The position numbers and the translations under genes are program-made. From Leucosporidium creatinivorum (Eukaryota > Basidiomycota > Microbotryomycetes > Leucosporidiales > Leucosporidiaceae), in assembly GCA_001600635.1 (NCBI GenBank), contig BCKL01000020.1, forward strand, positions 434,001-498,000: a stretch of DNA of 64,000 nt, in the 5' to 3' direction. Under the pieces are notes generated by a model. That model had not been told where the DNA came from and searched no databases. It worked only from the letters and a program-made list of their open reading frames with translations. This document shows positions 34,542 through 46,022 of the stretch, one piece after another. The first letter of the stretch is position 1. Each line of letters begins with the position of its first letter.

Positions 34542-34959
34542 CGCGCGCTGAAAGCGGGGGGGGGGGGGGGGGGTGGGGGGGGGGGGGGGGCGGGGGGGGG
34601 GGGGGGGGTGCGCTGAGGTGGAAGCTGGGATTGCGGTCGAGTTCGAAGTTCACGAGTCGTGCTTGATGTTCATCTCCTGCTTCCCAGTGCTTGCTCGTTG
34701 ACTGAGGGTCGCGTCAAGAGAAGCGGGAGGAGAGGAGGAAGCGCGCGCAGGCCGAAAGGAGCGATACAGTGGTCCTGAGGGGAAGCTGGGCAGGTTGCTC
34801 TTGTCGGAGAGTATGTCGAGATGTACCTGATCAATTCGAGTACGATGAGGCAGGAAGTGAACCCGTGACCGACGGTTTAACTTGGACTATCCTGCCGCCG
34901 AAGTTCGGGTCGCTTCTTGACTCCCGTCCACATCGTTCGTTTCTGCACCACTCGATAAG
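34542..34959. promoter_or_regulatory. Divergent promoter between epimerase-like gene and GABA-T
   Basis: 418 bp shared upstream region of two divergent genes. It contains the G-run array at 34556-34608. No coding sequence is supported. Confidence 0.6.
34556..34608 (+). repeat. Poly-G tract (three near-continuous G runs)
   Basis: Runs of 18, 16 and 17 guanines separated by single T (34574) and C (34591). On the transcript of the flanking minus-strand gene it would read as poly-C, placed in its 5' UTR or core promoter. The run lengths should be treated with caution because homopolymers are error-prone. Confidence 0.85.
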
Positions 34960-37088
34960 ATGCTCTCGGCTGCTCGTCTTCAAGCTCGCAAGCGCCTCGC
35001 TGCACGCTCATACGCTACCTCTGCATCGCTCTTCCCCGGACAGCCCGCTCGACCCTCCGTCAAGACTTCCACTGTCCCTGGTCCTGCTGGGTGAGCTCCG
35101 AAGCCTACAGAGGGTTCAGTACTGTCGCTGACACGCTCCTGTGCTCCAGCATCGCTGCCTCCGAGCGCATCGGCAAGTTTCAGGATCCGAGGGCGCACGC
35201 TTTGGTGGTGGACTACGCCGCTTCCAAGGGCAACTTCATCGTCGACGCGGATGGTAACGAGCTGCTAGACGTCTTTGCTCAGATCGGTACGCTCTCTCAC
35301 TGCTTCGACGAGCTCTGCCAGCTCCACCAAGCTGACCGGCGGCTCCGCTATCGCTCTCCAGCTTCCATCGCCGTGGGCTACAACAACCCCGACATGCTCA
35401 AGTTGGCCAAGACGGTGAGTAGTATGCTGGTGTATTGCCCGGAACACCCTGCTGACCCTCAAACGCCCTACAGGACGCCTTCGCTACCGCCGCGATGGCT
35501 CGCCCCGCGCTCGGCTCCTTCCCTGGCACCGACTGGGCTGAAATCATCGAGACCGGTCTCCTCAAGGTCAAGCCTCCAGGACTCGACCAGCTCTGCACCA
35601 TGCAGTGCGGTTCATCCGCCAACGAAGTGAGCCGTCGGCCGATCTTGACCTCGGCGCTGCCGTCCGCTAAACCCCCGTCTCATCTCCTGTCCTGTAGGGC
35701 GCCATGAAGGCTGCATTCCTCGCTTACTCGAACCGCCGTCGTGGTGGCGCCGACTTTACGGCCGAGGAGCTTGAGTCTACCATGGACAACGCCGCTCCTG
35801 GGACGCCGGCGCTCTCTGTCCTTTCGCTCAAGGGTGGATTCCACGGTCGCATGCTCGGTTCGCTTTCGACTACTCGCTCTAAGGCTATCCACAAGGTGCG
35901 CTTTCTTACTGATCCTCCCGAAGAACGTCAGCTGATCTTCTCTCGGCGATAGATCGACGTTCCCGCGTTTGACTGGCCCGCTGCTCCCTTCCCCGAGCTC
36001 AAGTACCCTCTCGACAAATTTGCTGCTGAGAACAAGGCTACCGAGGAGGCTAGTCTCAAGGCCGTCGAGGATACTATCGTCGCATGGAAGAACAAAGCGC
36101 CGGTCGCTGCTCTCATCGTCGAGCCGATTCAGTCTGGTGAGTGCTGACGAGTCGGAGTGGGATGAAGGAAGGCTGACACCTGATGTATCGTGACTCTCGA
36201 AGAGGGTGGAGACCGTCACGCCTCGCCTGAGTTCTTCCGCAAGCTGCAGCAGGTCCTCAAGAAGCACGACGTCTTCTTCATCGTCGACGAGGTGCAGACT
36301 GGCTACGGTGAGCAATTGGCGCTCGTAAAATTTCTTCCTTGATTCGGTAGCTGACCCTCTGACTTCCTACAGGCTCCACCGGAACTTTCTGGGCGCACGA
36401 GAAGTGGAACCTGCCCGAGCCCGCCGACTTTGTCACCTTCTCCAAGAAGGCTCAGGCTTCCGGGTTCTACCACAAGATTAATACTCGTCCCAAGGCGGCT
36501 TACCAACAGTACAACACCTGGCTCGTTCGTTCTTTTCCCCTCAGCCTCCTCGAACGTCACTCGCTGACCTCGGCCCTCCATCGCTCCAACAGGGAGACCC
36601 AATCCGTGCTCTCCAAGCTCGGGAGATGATCCGCATCATCGAGGAGAAGGACCTCGTTGCCCACACTCAGCGCGTCGGAGGCTACGTCTACGAGTCACTC
36701 GAGGCGCTGCAGAAGGAGAAGGTCGCCGAGAAGCTGCTCATCAACCTTCGTGGAAAGGGAGAGGGGACTTACATCGCTTTTGATCTCCCTACGACGGCTC
36801 AGCGTGATGCGTATGTTCTTGCTGCCGTTCTTACTCGCTCGGTCGTCGCTGACCTCGCTCCTTCCTCGCTCGTCGCAGCTTCGTCAAGGCCATGAAGCTC
36901 GAAGGAATAAACGTCGGAGGATGCGGCAACCAGTCCGTTCGCCTGAGGCCGATGCTGTAAGCTACAGTCCTCCCGCTTTTTTCCCGTGCTGCTCGCTGAC
37001 CCTCTCCGCGCCCTCCCACAGCATCTTCGAGCAGGTCCACGCAGAGTTCTTCCTGGCGGCTACGAAGAAGGTGCTCGGTTCCATGTAG
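34960..37088 (+). CDS. UGA1: 4-aminobutyrate aminotransferase (GABA transaminase)
   Basis: ATG at 34960 gives [20 protein letters not shown], an Arg/Ala/Ser-rich presequence typical of mitochondrial import. About a dozen exons build a class III PLP aminotransferase: [98 protein letters not shown], and the PLP-lysine region [16 protein letters not shown]. Near the C-terminus, [14 protein letters not shown] is followed by a last exon ending KKVLGSM. The enzyme moves the amino group of GABA to 2-oxoglutarate, giving succinate semialdehyde and glutamate; an aldehyde dehydrogenase would oxidise the former to succinate. Two ALDH genes lie in this window but neither is shown to be succinate-semialdehyde specific. 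No break seen. Confidence 0.95.
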
Positions 37089-37255
37089 TCGGGTCTCCTC
37101 GCAGTAAAATTGTACTCAGTAGTTCAGTGAGCACTCGAGATGCCTCTCAAGCGAGCTTGCGAGCAGTTTCTCGAGCGCCGACTGCTCTCACTGGCCGGGT
37201 AATGGAGGGAATGAAAGGCAAGGAGGGTGTACAACAGGTCTGTACTTTCACCGCG

Positions 37256-38043
37256 CTAGATACTGAGCCTTGCGATGAGCTCCTCCCAGCCCTGCACCTC
37301 GGCTACCCCGCGCGCCTCCTCGCCGAGCACCTCCCTTCCCGCCTCACCCCCATTCACCACCATCACACCCTTCACAAAAGTCCTCGTATCCCTGATCAAC
37401 CTCGCCAGCGGCAACGGCTCAAATTCAAGATCCCTCGACGACCCCTGCCCATCCCCTGCCTCGGCCGAAGACTCGCTCGGGAGCTCCCCATTGGCTAAGA
37501 CGACTGTCCCAGTTAGGGTACGGACGACGTGGATCGCTCCTTCTGCTGTTTGATGAGGGATAATTCGGAGGGGTTCAAAGGAGGGTGCGAGGGAGGCGTA
37601 GGAGGGGGGAGGGGAGAGGGGAGCGCCCGAGGGGGAGGGGAGGACGAGGTGCAGGGTGAAGTGGGTGGAGAGGAGGGCGATTATGGAGGCTGGTGGGAAC
37701 TGGATCATGAGTGAGAAGATGTCAGCTGCACCCTAGCGGCATGAGAGAGCCAGAAGGAGCGAACCGAGGAGACGACGAGAGTTAGGGAGGTCTTGGGTCC
37801 GGTTCGAGGCTTTGTCTTTGTTGTAGGCGGTTGGAAAGATGCCTGGGATGATGCTGAGCTGTTGTCAGATGCCTGCAGGTGAGAGCATCAGCTCGCGCAA
37901 GTAGCCGGAGGATGGAAGCGGCGGCAACTCACTGCAGGCTCGCTGAGAGCGTAGTAAGCCCAAGTCAGAGCACCTGCTACTAACGTCGCTACTCCTACTC
38001 CTGCCACAATGTTGGATACCGGCGTACGTCGTTGAGGGGCCAT
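37256..38043 (-). CDS. Pex22-like peroxisomal membrane protein (tentative)
   Basis: Three exons from ATG at 38043: the first encodes MAPQRRTPVSNIVAGVGVAT plus a hydrophobic anchor ending YYALSEPA, the second SDNSSASSQASF then KTSLTLVVSS, the third FPPASIIALLSTHFTLHLVL to the stop at 37256. Architecture is one N-terminal membrane anchor, a short Ser/Thr/Lys linker, and a small alpha/beta domain (strand LTLVVSS, helix FPPASIIALLS, strand LHLVLPS, RIIPHQTAEGAIHVVRTL, VKGVMVVNG). This size and layout fit Pex22, the peroxisomal anchor and co-activator of the ubiquitin-conjugating enzyme Pex4, but the identification rests on architecture and remembered weak motif similarity. It diverges from SDE2 with only 119 bp between start codons. 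Confidence 0.5.
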
Positions 38044-38162
38044 TCCACGAGATCAAGCAGATGGGTCAAGGAGAGAGAGAAGCGGAGCTCTCTTGACTTC
38101 TTACGTCTCCCTCGTCGCTTCGCAATCGACTACAGAAAGAGTTCACCTCTTAATCAGCAGAG

Positions 38163-39145
38163 ATGCAATCCATCCTCATCGACACCTTCTCCCCCTTCCC
38201 TTCTCTCTCGCTCTCCCTTCCCGCCTCGACTCCCGTCTCCTCCCTCTCTTACATCCTCTCGCCCCTTTGCCCGCCTTCGCTCCAATCCCTCTCAACCTAC
38301 GCCAACGCTCCCGTCTCCTCCACCTCTTCTGCACCTCTCTCGTCGCTCAGCGGCAGCCATGTCGCGCCACTTCATCTGCGCCTCGCCGTCAAGCTCGTAG
38401 GCGGCAAGGGAGGATTCGCTTCCCAGCTCAGGGCCCAGGGAGGTCGTATGTCCAGTAACAAGGCCACCAACAATGACTCGTGCAGGGATTTGAACGGCCG
38501 CAGGCTTAGCACCATCAAGGAAGCGACCAAGTGCGTTGTGTGTCTCGGCTCTCGCTGGCTCTGTAGTGAGCTGTTGGATGTGCTAGCTTGCTCACCTGCT
38601 TGGACCCTACAGACTAGCGGCCTACATCCAAGCCGCGCCCGACCGCGCCGCTGCAGAGGCCACCAAGGCCCAAGCCAAGCTCGACGCTTTGAACCTCGAG
38701 ATTGCGCGACTGGACGGCGCTACAAGCAGCAAACGCAGGTTGGACGACAACGAGTTTGTCGAGGAGAGTAGGGAGATTGTCGAGGGTGTCAAGGACGCGG
38801 TTAGGGAAGGTGAGTTCGGCCAGCGTGACTCAGGCGAGCGAGCGTCGAGTTGATGCTGACCTTCTTTGATCATCTACAGCCATGCTCAAGAAGCGCAAAA
38901 AGAACAAGGAGAAGGCCGCCGCTGCCGCTACTACCGCCCCCGAGACCGCTGAACCCGCTCCCGTCGCTTCCTCCTCCAAGGCCGCCGAGGTCGAGCTACC
39001 CGCTGTTGTCGAGGAGGAGAAGGAGAACGCCGAGCTGGATGCTGAGGTTGAAGCCGAGGCGGAGCCAGAGCCAGAGCCAGAGGTGGAGGAGACGACTAAG
39101 AAGCCTGCCGCTAAGGGCAAGGGTAAGGGTCGGGCTAAGAAGTGA
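38163..39145 (+). CDS. SDE2: Sde2 splicing/genome-maintenance protein with ubiquitin-like N-terminus
   Basis: Three exons (38163-38530, 38613-38809, 38880-39145) give 276 aa. The N-terminal ubiquitin-fold domain ends in [22 protein letters not shown] followed directly by KGGF, the processing site at which Sde2 is cut by deubiquitinases to free a protein starting with Lys. [20 protein letters not shown] and [14 protein letters not shown] follow, the conserved Sde2 core. The C-terminal half is Ala/Glu-rich with a Lys-rich start (KKRKKNKEK) and a basic end ([10 protein letters not shown]). In fission yeast, Sde2 is activated by this cleavage, joins the spliceosome and helps excise selected introns; it also acts in heterochromatin and replication stress. 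Divergent from the Pex22-like gene. Confidence 0.92.
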
Positions 39146-39319
39146 GCTGGAGGAGCTTGCAGAACCCGCGTACGATACGCTGTAAACTATCATCTGTTGT
39201 GTACGTTTCGCTCTGCTGGACGCGGTGCCGTTCTCCATGGCGACACTGATGAGCTGAGCAGGAGAACCGAGAAGGCGAGCGTAAGTCGCATCGAGCGAGG
39301 ATGATGATGGACAACATGA

Positions 39320-42171
39320 TTACTTCCTCCGTAGCTTCACGTTGAGTACCTGATACCCTCCCAACATCAGACTATCTACTTCATCCCTCGACTCGACCGG
39401 CCGCATCAGCGCCGCTTCCTCTCCTCCCCTCGCTATCAGCGCCTCTAACGCGCTCCCCGTCGAGTTCGATACCAACACCAACGGCACCAGCGCCTTATAC
39501 TCCTCCTCTCCCTCCGCCGACGGCACAAATCCCGCCTCGTCGCTCGTATTGATGACCACGACCGCTTTGGCTCCACCGAGGGCGGCGAGGTTGGCTTTCT
39601 TGGCGAAGCTACACTTCCCTCGATGCAGCACGAGGATTTTGCCCTGAACGTCCGCTTCCAGTGGGTCCGCTGTATGATGAGGCTCGCAGCCGAAGGGAAA
39701 GGTGGCTTGGACGAGAGGGAGGGCGGGTTCGGCGAAAGCGAATGAGCCGCGCGGAGGGGAGGTGGAGGCTACGGAGGGTCCGAAGCTGCTCATGTAGGCG
39801 GGGAGGTGGAGTTGGGAGTCGCCGAGCTGGACGTCGAGTTGGACCCTCTCGACTCGTTTGGAGGGGATGGCGGCGAGGACGGCGGGGTCGTGGATGTGGA
39901 CGTGCGAGCCGGCGGCGACTCGGTAAGGTCCTACGCGCGAGACGAAGAAGCCGTTACCGCCTGCTTGAGCTCGGGTCAAGGCGAACCGTAGCCTGGGAGC
40001 GGGAGAAAATGGGAAAGTCAGCGAGGATCAGCGACTGTCGGCCACGAAAGAGTCACAAGCAGCGAGACACAAGGGCAAGCGTACCCTGCAATAACGCCAA
40101 CAATAACCGATCCGTCATTCCCTTGTCGAGCTTGTTCCGGCCTTGGAGCAGCGACTTCAGAGTCCGTTGAAGTGGCGAAGAGAAGCTCGATGCCATACTC
40201 CTGTACGACTATAGCGTCAGTCAGCTTGCGCCGCGGGTGAGAGAGGAAACACAAAGCGCACCTCAGACTGCCCCACTTCGCACCATCCATTCTCACTCCA
40301 GCGGCCCTCCTCGATCTCCTTCGCCTCGTCCGAGATCTCGTATCCTGCGAGGTAGCGGGCGTATTCGAAGTCGACACGGCGCCCGACTGATTGCGAGAGG
40401 AAGTGCTGATGCTTGTCGGTGGCCTCGGGGTGCCAGGCTGGGCAGGTTGGCGCCTCGGCGGGCATCGAGCGCTTGCGTCGACCGAGGACGGGGCGAGTGT
40501 CGACCTCGAGCATGTGTCCCTCGGTGGTGAAGACGGTAGGTCCATCGTCCTTGTTGAATGGGTTGTCCTCGTCGAAGATGAGGAAGAGGTACTTGAGCGT
40601 CTCGGCGGTGACGAAGCTCGGCTGCTTGTCCTCGAGGATGCCTGAGCCGAGGTCGAGGACGGCGGCGAGCCCGCACTCAACGCGAGAGCGGTTGTTGATG
40701 TCGTGTAGCACTTGCTCGGCGAACTCGAGGTAGAAGTCGTCCTTTGTGGCTTGATGGAGGTAGAGAGTCGACTCGATGAGCTCGGGGCGCAGAGGGTAGC
40801 CTGCGCGAGCGATCGTCAGCTTGGGCGACAAAGCGAACGAAGGAGGAGGCGCACCCAAGTGGACAGCTTGACGCTGGTTGATGTCAAACATCTCGGGAAG
40901 GCCTCCGTATCGGCGCCACTGGAAGGCGTAGACGGCGTGGGCCTTGATGGCATTTTCCAGGTCGCCCATGAGCGTCTGCACGCCGGGGAAGAAGGCCGAG
41001 AGCGAGTCGACGATGACGGAAGCGAGCTGTCCGGTGTGCATGTTGGCGCCGCGGTACCAGAAACCATCAGGACTTCGGACGTAACGGAGGATGGAGGTGT
41101 ACATGTCGTCCCATACGCGATACCACTCATCTTCTCCGAGCATGATGTGAGCCTTGGCCGCATACCTGTAGACACAAAGGCAGCGTTAGACCAGGGTTTG
41201 AGCGCCGAAGGAGAACTCACTCGAAAATGGAGTCGATCCCTGCTCCAGTGGAGCTCGATCCATGCATCCAAGTACCTGTTGCCGCATTGATCGTGTTTCC
41301 AACGAGTCCGATGGCGGACTTGCGATTCCAGATGCCATAGAACGCTCGCCGAGCTACCTCCTCGAACTTCGGGTCGCCCGTCAACCGCGAGAGAGTCGCC
41401 ATCTCGAGAAGTAGCGATCCAGCGCCGGCTGAACATGTTTCTAGCGACTCGCCCTTGAGGACGCCGCGCTGCAGGTGGACCCGAGCGTAGGGAATGCCGG
41501 TCGGAGTGTTGTAGGCGGGGAGGAGGCGTCGACCGAGATCGTGTGCGAGGGAGAGCAGCTCGCCGTTGTACCACGGTAGGGCGTAGCCACGCTTGAGATT
41601 GCTGGCGAGGAGGTGACCCGAGAGCTGCAGAGCGGTACATCAGCGCCGAGATCGACGAACAAGCGAATGGCGGCGACGTACGAGTCCTCCAAGAGCGCGA
41701 ATGGTGACCTCGAACGTTTGTATCCGAACAGGCTGGTCGAACGATACATGCTGGATGGTCTCACGAACCGCTTGCTCGAATCCTGCCTTGTCGCCGAGGA
41801 TCTAAGGGGGGAGCGAGCGTCAATATCGGTAAGCTCAGCGACCTGCTGGTGGTGGTTCGGAGGGAGAAAGCACTCACCGGAAAGGCATCGAGCGAGTCTA
41901 TCAGAGTGATGGAAAAGTCTCCCATGACATCGTTGACGGCGCCATTGTCCGGGTGCGCATGGTCGTGGCCTTGTCCACTGCACGACAACGGAAGAACCTC
42001 GTCCTTTGGGAAAGCTACTCGCCTGTACTGGCCGTACGCATGCAGCCAGGTGTCGCGGGCGAGCTCGCGCAGCTCGAGCTTGCGCGAGGAGCTATAGAAG
42101 GCTGATGCGGGCGTTGCGTCGAGGAGGGCGAGAACAGAGAGCACGGTCGCCAGCGGTAGCCTCCAGAGCAT
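39320..42171 (-). CDS. EDEM-like ER mannosidase-family protein (GH47) with PA domain
   Basis: I chose ATG 42171 because it starts a good signal peptide, MLWRLPLATVLSVLALLDAT followed by PASA; the frame is open further upstream. The GH47 domain follows: ELARDTWLHAYGQY, LPLSCSGQGHDHAHPDNGAV, GDFSITLIDSLDAF, RGYALPWYNGELLSLAHDLG, SAGAGSLLLEMATLSRLTGD, GSSSTGAGIDSIFEYAAKAH, FPGVQTLMGDLENAIKAHAV, YPLRPELIESTLYLHQATKD, and TEGHMLEV. The C-terminal exon encodes a protease-associated (PA) domain, AYMSSFGPSVAS to VVVINTSDEAGFVPSAEG. This order matches EDEM3/Mnl-type proteins, which trim mannose from misfolded glycoproteins for ER-associated degradation. No C-terminal HDEL is present; it ends NVKLRRK. 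Catalytic acidic residues look intact where visible. Confidence 0.9.
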
Positions 42172-42494
42172 CGGAGCAGTCTCCAGCTGCGTCCTGCGCC
42201 TGCTTGTGGTCTGTCCGAGGTCGAAGTAGTGAGAGACGAGGTGAGCGTGGGAAGGGAAGCGGCGAGTGGCTCGTGTGCGAGAGGTTGGGCCCTTGCGAAG
42301 CTTCATCATTCATGATGGCGGGCGCCCAAGCGACTTGCTTCAGAGAGTTTGAGCCCGCTAGAGCTGCTTTAAACTCGGTCTGCCCGCTCTCACCTTCGCC
42401 GAGCCCGACTCCGACTTCAGAGCGGGAAACGAAACGACGAATGCTGTACATCGCAACCCACATCGACCTAAAACTGATAAAGATCTATATCAAG
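42172..42494. other. Intergenic, EDEM-like gene promoter
   Basis: 323 bp between the chosen EDEM start and the stop codon of the ferric-reductase gene, both minus. If the upstream in-frame start at about 42309 were used, half of this would be coding. No other gene seen. Confidence 0.5.
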
Positions 42495-45002
42495 CTACCA
42501 AGCAAATTCCTCCGTATGAAGCTCAACCTCCTCAGCGCCATCGCCACCGAGCCCCTTCGCGATCAAGAGCTGCCGAGCAGCGACAGCTCTCCTGACGTCC
42601 AGGGTAAAGTCTGTAGGTCCACACGATCCGATACCCACCGTCGAGCCGGGCGTGACCGTGGCGAGCTTGTGCGAGATGAGGGCTTGTAGGTCGGGTCGGC
42701 CGTGGTGGATCGTCCAAGTCGCCGAGGAGCGTTTGCTGTGAAAAGAAGATGGTCAGCGAGTCTAGGAGACGCGAAAGACGCTCCATAGCTTACATGGATG
42801 AAGTCGAGGTGCCAGGCGAGCAGCAGTTGTGCTTCTCGACGTCGCCTTCGGTCTTGTTCGTCTTGAGGGCCGGGCGGGCGACTCCGCCCTCGCCGCCGCC
42901 CGTCACGTAGAGGTTGAGCTCGAGCGTCCCAGGAAGAACGAGAGTAGAGATGTTGTCAAAGTGTTCTTGGAACCACGACAGGGCATCTGCATCATCAAGT
43001 TTCGTCAGCGCTGCTCGGCGATCAAAAGCGCCGAGCCCTCAAAACTCACCTTCATGCCTCACAGCCCAATGCACCTCGATCTTCTTTGTCTCAGTCCCCT
43101 CCTCCGCCCTCCTAATCTTCTCGCACAAGTCCTCAGCCAAAGCGGTAGCAAAGCTAGCTCCCGCACCTCCGGCGAAGAGAAGGACCGTATCGTAGATCCC
43201 GAGGTCGGCGTTGCCCGTGAGACCGCCGTAGGGGCCGTCAAGGAGTACCGGGGTCGTAGCACTGTAGGGAGAAGGTTACCCGCTGCTCAAAAGACGTAAG
43301 AGACTCGAAGACTCACTTCCTAGCGGCGAGAGAGCGCAGCCGAGGAGCGAGCGCCGAGCCGGTATAAGGTCGAAGGAGGATGTGCATCGTGCGCTCTGGT
43401 GCTTGGGCATTAGGATGGAGGAAAGGAGCGTTGGCGATGGTGTAAGGGTGCGATTCGAATGGCGCGGCCTTGACGAAGTTGACGAAGAAGTGTTGGCCGG
43501 CCTTCCAGCGATGGCCTTCGGGGCACTGGATGGTGATGCGAAGGGCGTCGTCCGCGAGGATTTCGATGGAGGCTTGAGGAATCTGGCGACCGTTGCGGAC
43601 GAGGAGGAGGCCGAAGCGCATGACTACGCTGGTGCCGTACAGCGCGGCTGTGGCCCAGAGGTACTCCCAGGAGAAGAGGAGGTTGTTGCAGTGAATGTAG
43701 AAGAACGCCGAGAATAACACCGCCGAGATGATGTGCAAAATCTTGAAGATTTCGTAGGAGCGGTTGCGGATGGGCGTCGCCGAGCCCCAGCAGAGCCAGA
43801 TGAGGGGAACGAGGGCGGCGACTCCACTCCAATAGTACTGCGGCTTCGGGTCAGCTTTCATCGTCTTACAGCAACTTCCTCAGCCACTCACGACCTTGTG
43901 CGAAACGTGCCACGAGTAGTAGAGCTGCCCGTAACCATGGGGGTTGAGACCGTCGGCGTTGGTGCGAATCTCTCGGCCCGCCATGATGAAGGGGAAGGTG
44001 TGAAGGAGGGAGAGGATGACTGTTGAGGAGAGGGAGGGGGTCAGTCATGGGTCTCAGGGAGACGAAGGGGTCGCGAAGCTGCTGGCGCCCTGAGAGCTCG
44101 GCGAAGGCAGGCCACTCACGGAAAAGATGTGAAAGCCACTGATGGAAGACCTGCACTCTCTCAAGGGCGTCAGCTCAGCAATCAGACCTCATCAAGCCCG
44201 TCCCACCCACCTGCAGCTTCTCATGCGAGTATCCCGTGGCGAAAGTGACGAGGTTCCATTTCGCTCCGAACGCGAGGATAAAGGGGAAGATGCCGAGGGC
44301 GAAGAGTCCCGTCCGCATGGCGAGAGGAGGGGAGCCGACGTTCCATCGTGAGCGGTAGTAGGGCTGTTGGGCGAGGGACCAGACTAAGAGGAAGAGGGAG
44401 GGCGAGGGACGGAAAAATCAGCTCGGTTCTGAGGAGACTGCGCTCGTCGACGAGAGGTGCCTGCACCCTTCAACAGAGCTGCAGGGAGGGACTGAGACTT
44501 ACTCCCGATGAAGAGCCAAAACGCGGCGATGAGGCAAATGACCCCAACAGTAGGGAAGTGGATGAAGCCGATGGGGCGAGGTTGGAGGGTCGCGATGTAG
44601 CGGATGGCCGCCGTCTTCCTGCGCTGAAATTTGCTCTTGACTACTCGAGCTCCGATGCTGTTAGATTCGTGGATGATCTCAGGTCAGCCTCTACTCGGGA
44701 GAGCAAGGGGAAGACAGGGGGACAGCCCACCGAGTGCTTCGGAAAGCGCTCCACAGGTTGACAAGGCCGAAGAGGATCACTCCACCGCCGAGGAAGTAAA
44801 CCGAGTACCTTGCATCTGTATTGATTCAAAGCGGGAGGTCAGCCACCGCTCTCTCGCCGTCCGCTCGCCGCCAAGTTCTCCCGGCGCCCAGCTCACACTT
44901 GGGCGTGTCCTCGTAAGGATCAATCAGCATCTCCGCCATCTCGGCAGGGGTGTAGGTCGAGTGATCATGTCTTGGCAGAAGCCGCGGGGAGCGAGACGAC
45001 AT
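42495..45002 (-). CDS. Ferric-reductase-like transmembrane flavocytochrome (FRE family)
   Basis: ATG at 45002 (MSSRSPRLLPRHDHSTYTPA); ends GAEEVELHTEEFAW, a Phe/Trp-ending tail typical of the family. Exons encode an N-terminal membrane segment (YSVYFLGGGVILFGLVNLWS), then IGFIHFPTVGVICLIAAFWL, FALGIFPFILAFGAKWNLVT, the haem-binding region with VFHQWLSHLF, LLHTFPFIMAG, YYWSGVAALVPLIWLCWGSA and FKILHIISAVLFSAFFYIHC (paired His). FAD box HPYTIANAPFLHP and NAD(P) segments LLFAGGAGASFATALAEDLC and TLVLPGTLELNLYVTGG follow, and the final GIGSCGPTDFTLDVRRA. Enzymes of this class pass electrons from NADPH through FAD and two haems to extracellular Fe3+ or Cu2+. No iron-transport partner gene lies nearby. 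Confidence 0.9.
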
Positions 45003-46022
45003 CGCTGGGAAGTCGGAGGACGGTGGTGGATGGTAGGAAGGCAAGGGGCGAGCTGTCTCGAAGCGTTTTCCTTCCTTGCCCAGACGACGGCGGCTGCAGT
45101 CGGGTGCGGTCGGGGTGGCGGGTAGGGTGAGACGTGTCTATGCAGTATCCGCGAGGGGTGTAGGGGAGTATACCCAAGTGCTGGAATCGCATGGAAGGAG
45201 GATCACCGAGTCGAGCGCCGAGGTCGAACGTCGTGCAAGCCGAAAGCGAAGCAGTGAGATGCAAGGTACGGGAAGTTATTTCTGTAGCTGATGTGTACCG
45301 CCTGTGCCAGCCAGCAGGCTGGAAAGTGGTCGTAAGAGGCGACGGAAGGGGAAGAAGGGAGCCAGCGCCTTCGACCTTCTCCTCAAACTCGCTTTGGGAG
45401 GAAGTTTGAGAGGATGCGCGCTTTTCTTGGGTGCGGAGAATGTGCTGTAGCCATATGAGCTCCCCCTGCTGCTCGTAGACCAGCAGAGACCCCAAATTTG
45501 AGCCCGGCGAGGCGAGAGATGAGGATGCCCTTCTTGAGCCGGCTGGGCGAGGGCTGCGCCTGGAGCGGGGGAGGCCGACCGCTGTGCAGGAGCGAGGTTT
45601 CTGCTAGGGAGCTGCTGTAGCTTTGTAGACGTGAAAAGTAGGGGAAAGTGTCGAGGAGGAGAAGACCGAGTCGAGGCGATTAGGGAGATGTAGTCGATCA
45701 GTCATCTTGAATGGCAGGAGGGTTGACAATGGCTCTGTGGGTGAGCTGTAGCTTTTCTACGTTGTCTGAGGAGTCATAGGAAGGCGAACGATGTCGAACG
45801 AGACAGCGGGCAGAAGAAAAGGCGCGAGAGCTTCGTGGGGCGAGGTCGAGGTCGTCCGAAGCCGAGCAGCGCGAGTTGGGCTGGCTTCGAGCTGACGAGC
45901 TACAGCCTTCAAACTTTGCCTCCGCTTTCCGTAATACTCTCCATCTCTCTGGGCTCTCACCTCGCTCTCACCAACCTCATATCAAGTCAATCCGCTCATT
46001 CCATCGCCGAACCCCCTCGCTC
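45003..46022. other. Intergenic about 1 kb, no supported gene
   Basis: Between the ferric reductase start and the SARAF-like stop. Short minus-strand frames near 45757-45960 lack splice context and known motifs. CTGTAGC-type words occur at 45288, 45611, 45731 and 45899. It probably holds the reductase promoter and a 3' UTR. Confidence 0.55.

Noticed and set aside
30213-37088. ALDH, epimerase-like and GABA-T genes as a catabolic gene cluster
   Set aside because: They are of mixed orientation, include no transporter or regulator, and are all common housekeeping-type fungal genes.
37801-37830. GGTTCGAGGC as a tRNA B box
   Set aside because: No matching A box or acceptor stem upstream; it lies inside an intron/exon of the Pex22-like gene.
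42172-42309. Upstream start for the EDEM-like protein (about 46 extra residues)
   Set aside because: The downstream ATG begins a clean signal peptide, as expected for an ER lumenal protein; the extension is basic and would bury it.
45003-45044. Upstream start for the ferric reductase
   Set aside because: That frame position is not an ATG; the first true ATG is at 45002.
45757-45960. Minus-strand 67-codon frame in the 45-46 kb intergenic region
   Set aside because: No splice context, no motif and no conserved-looking segment.
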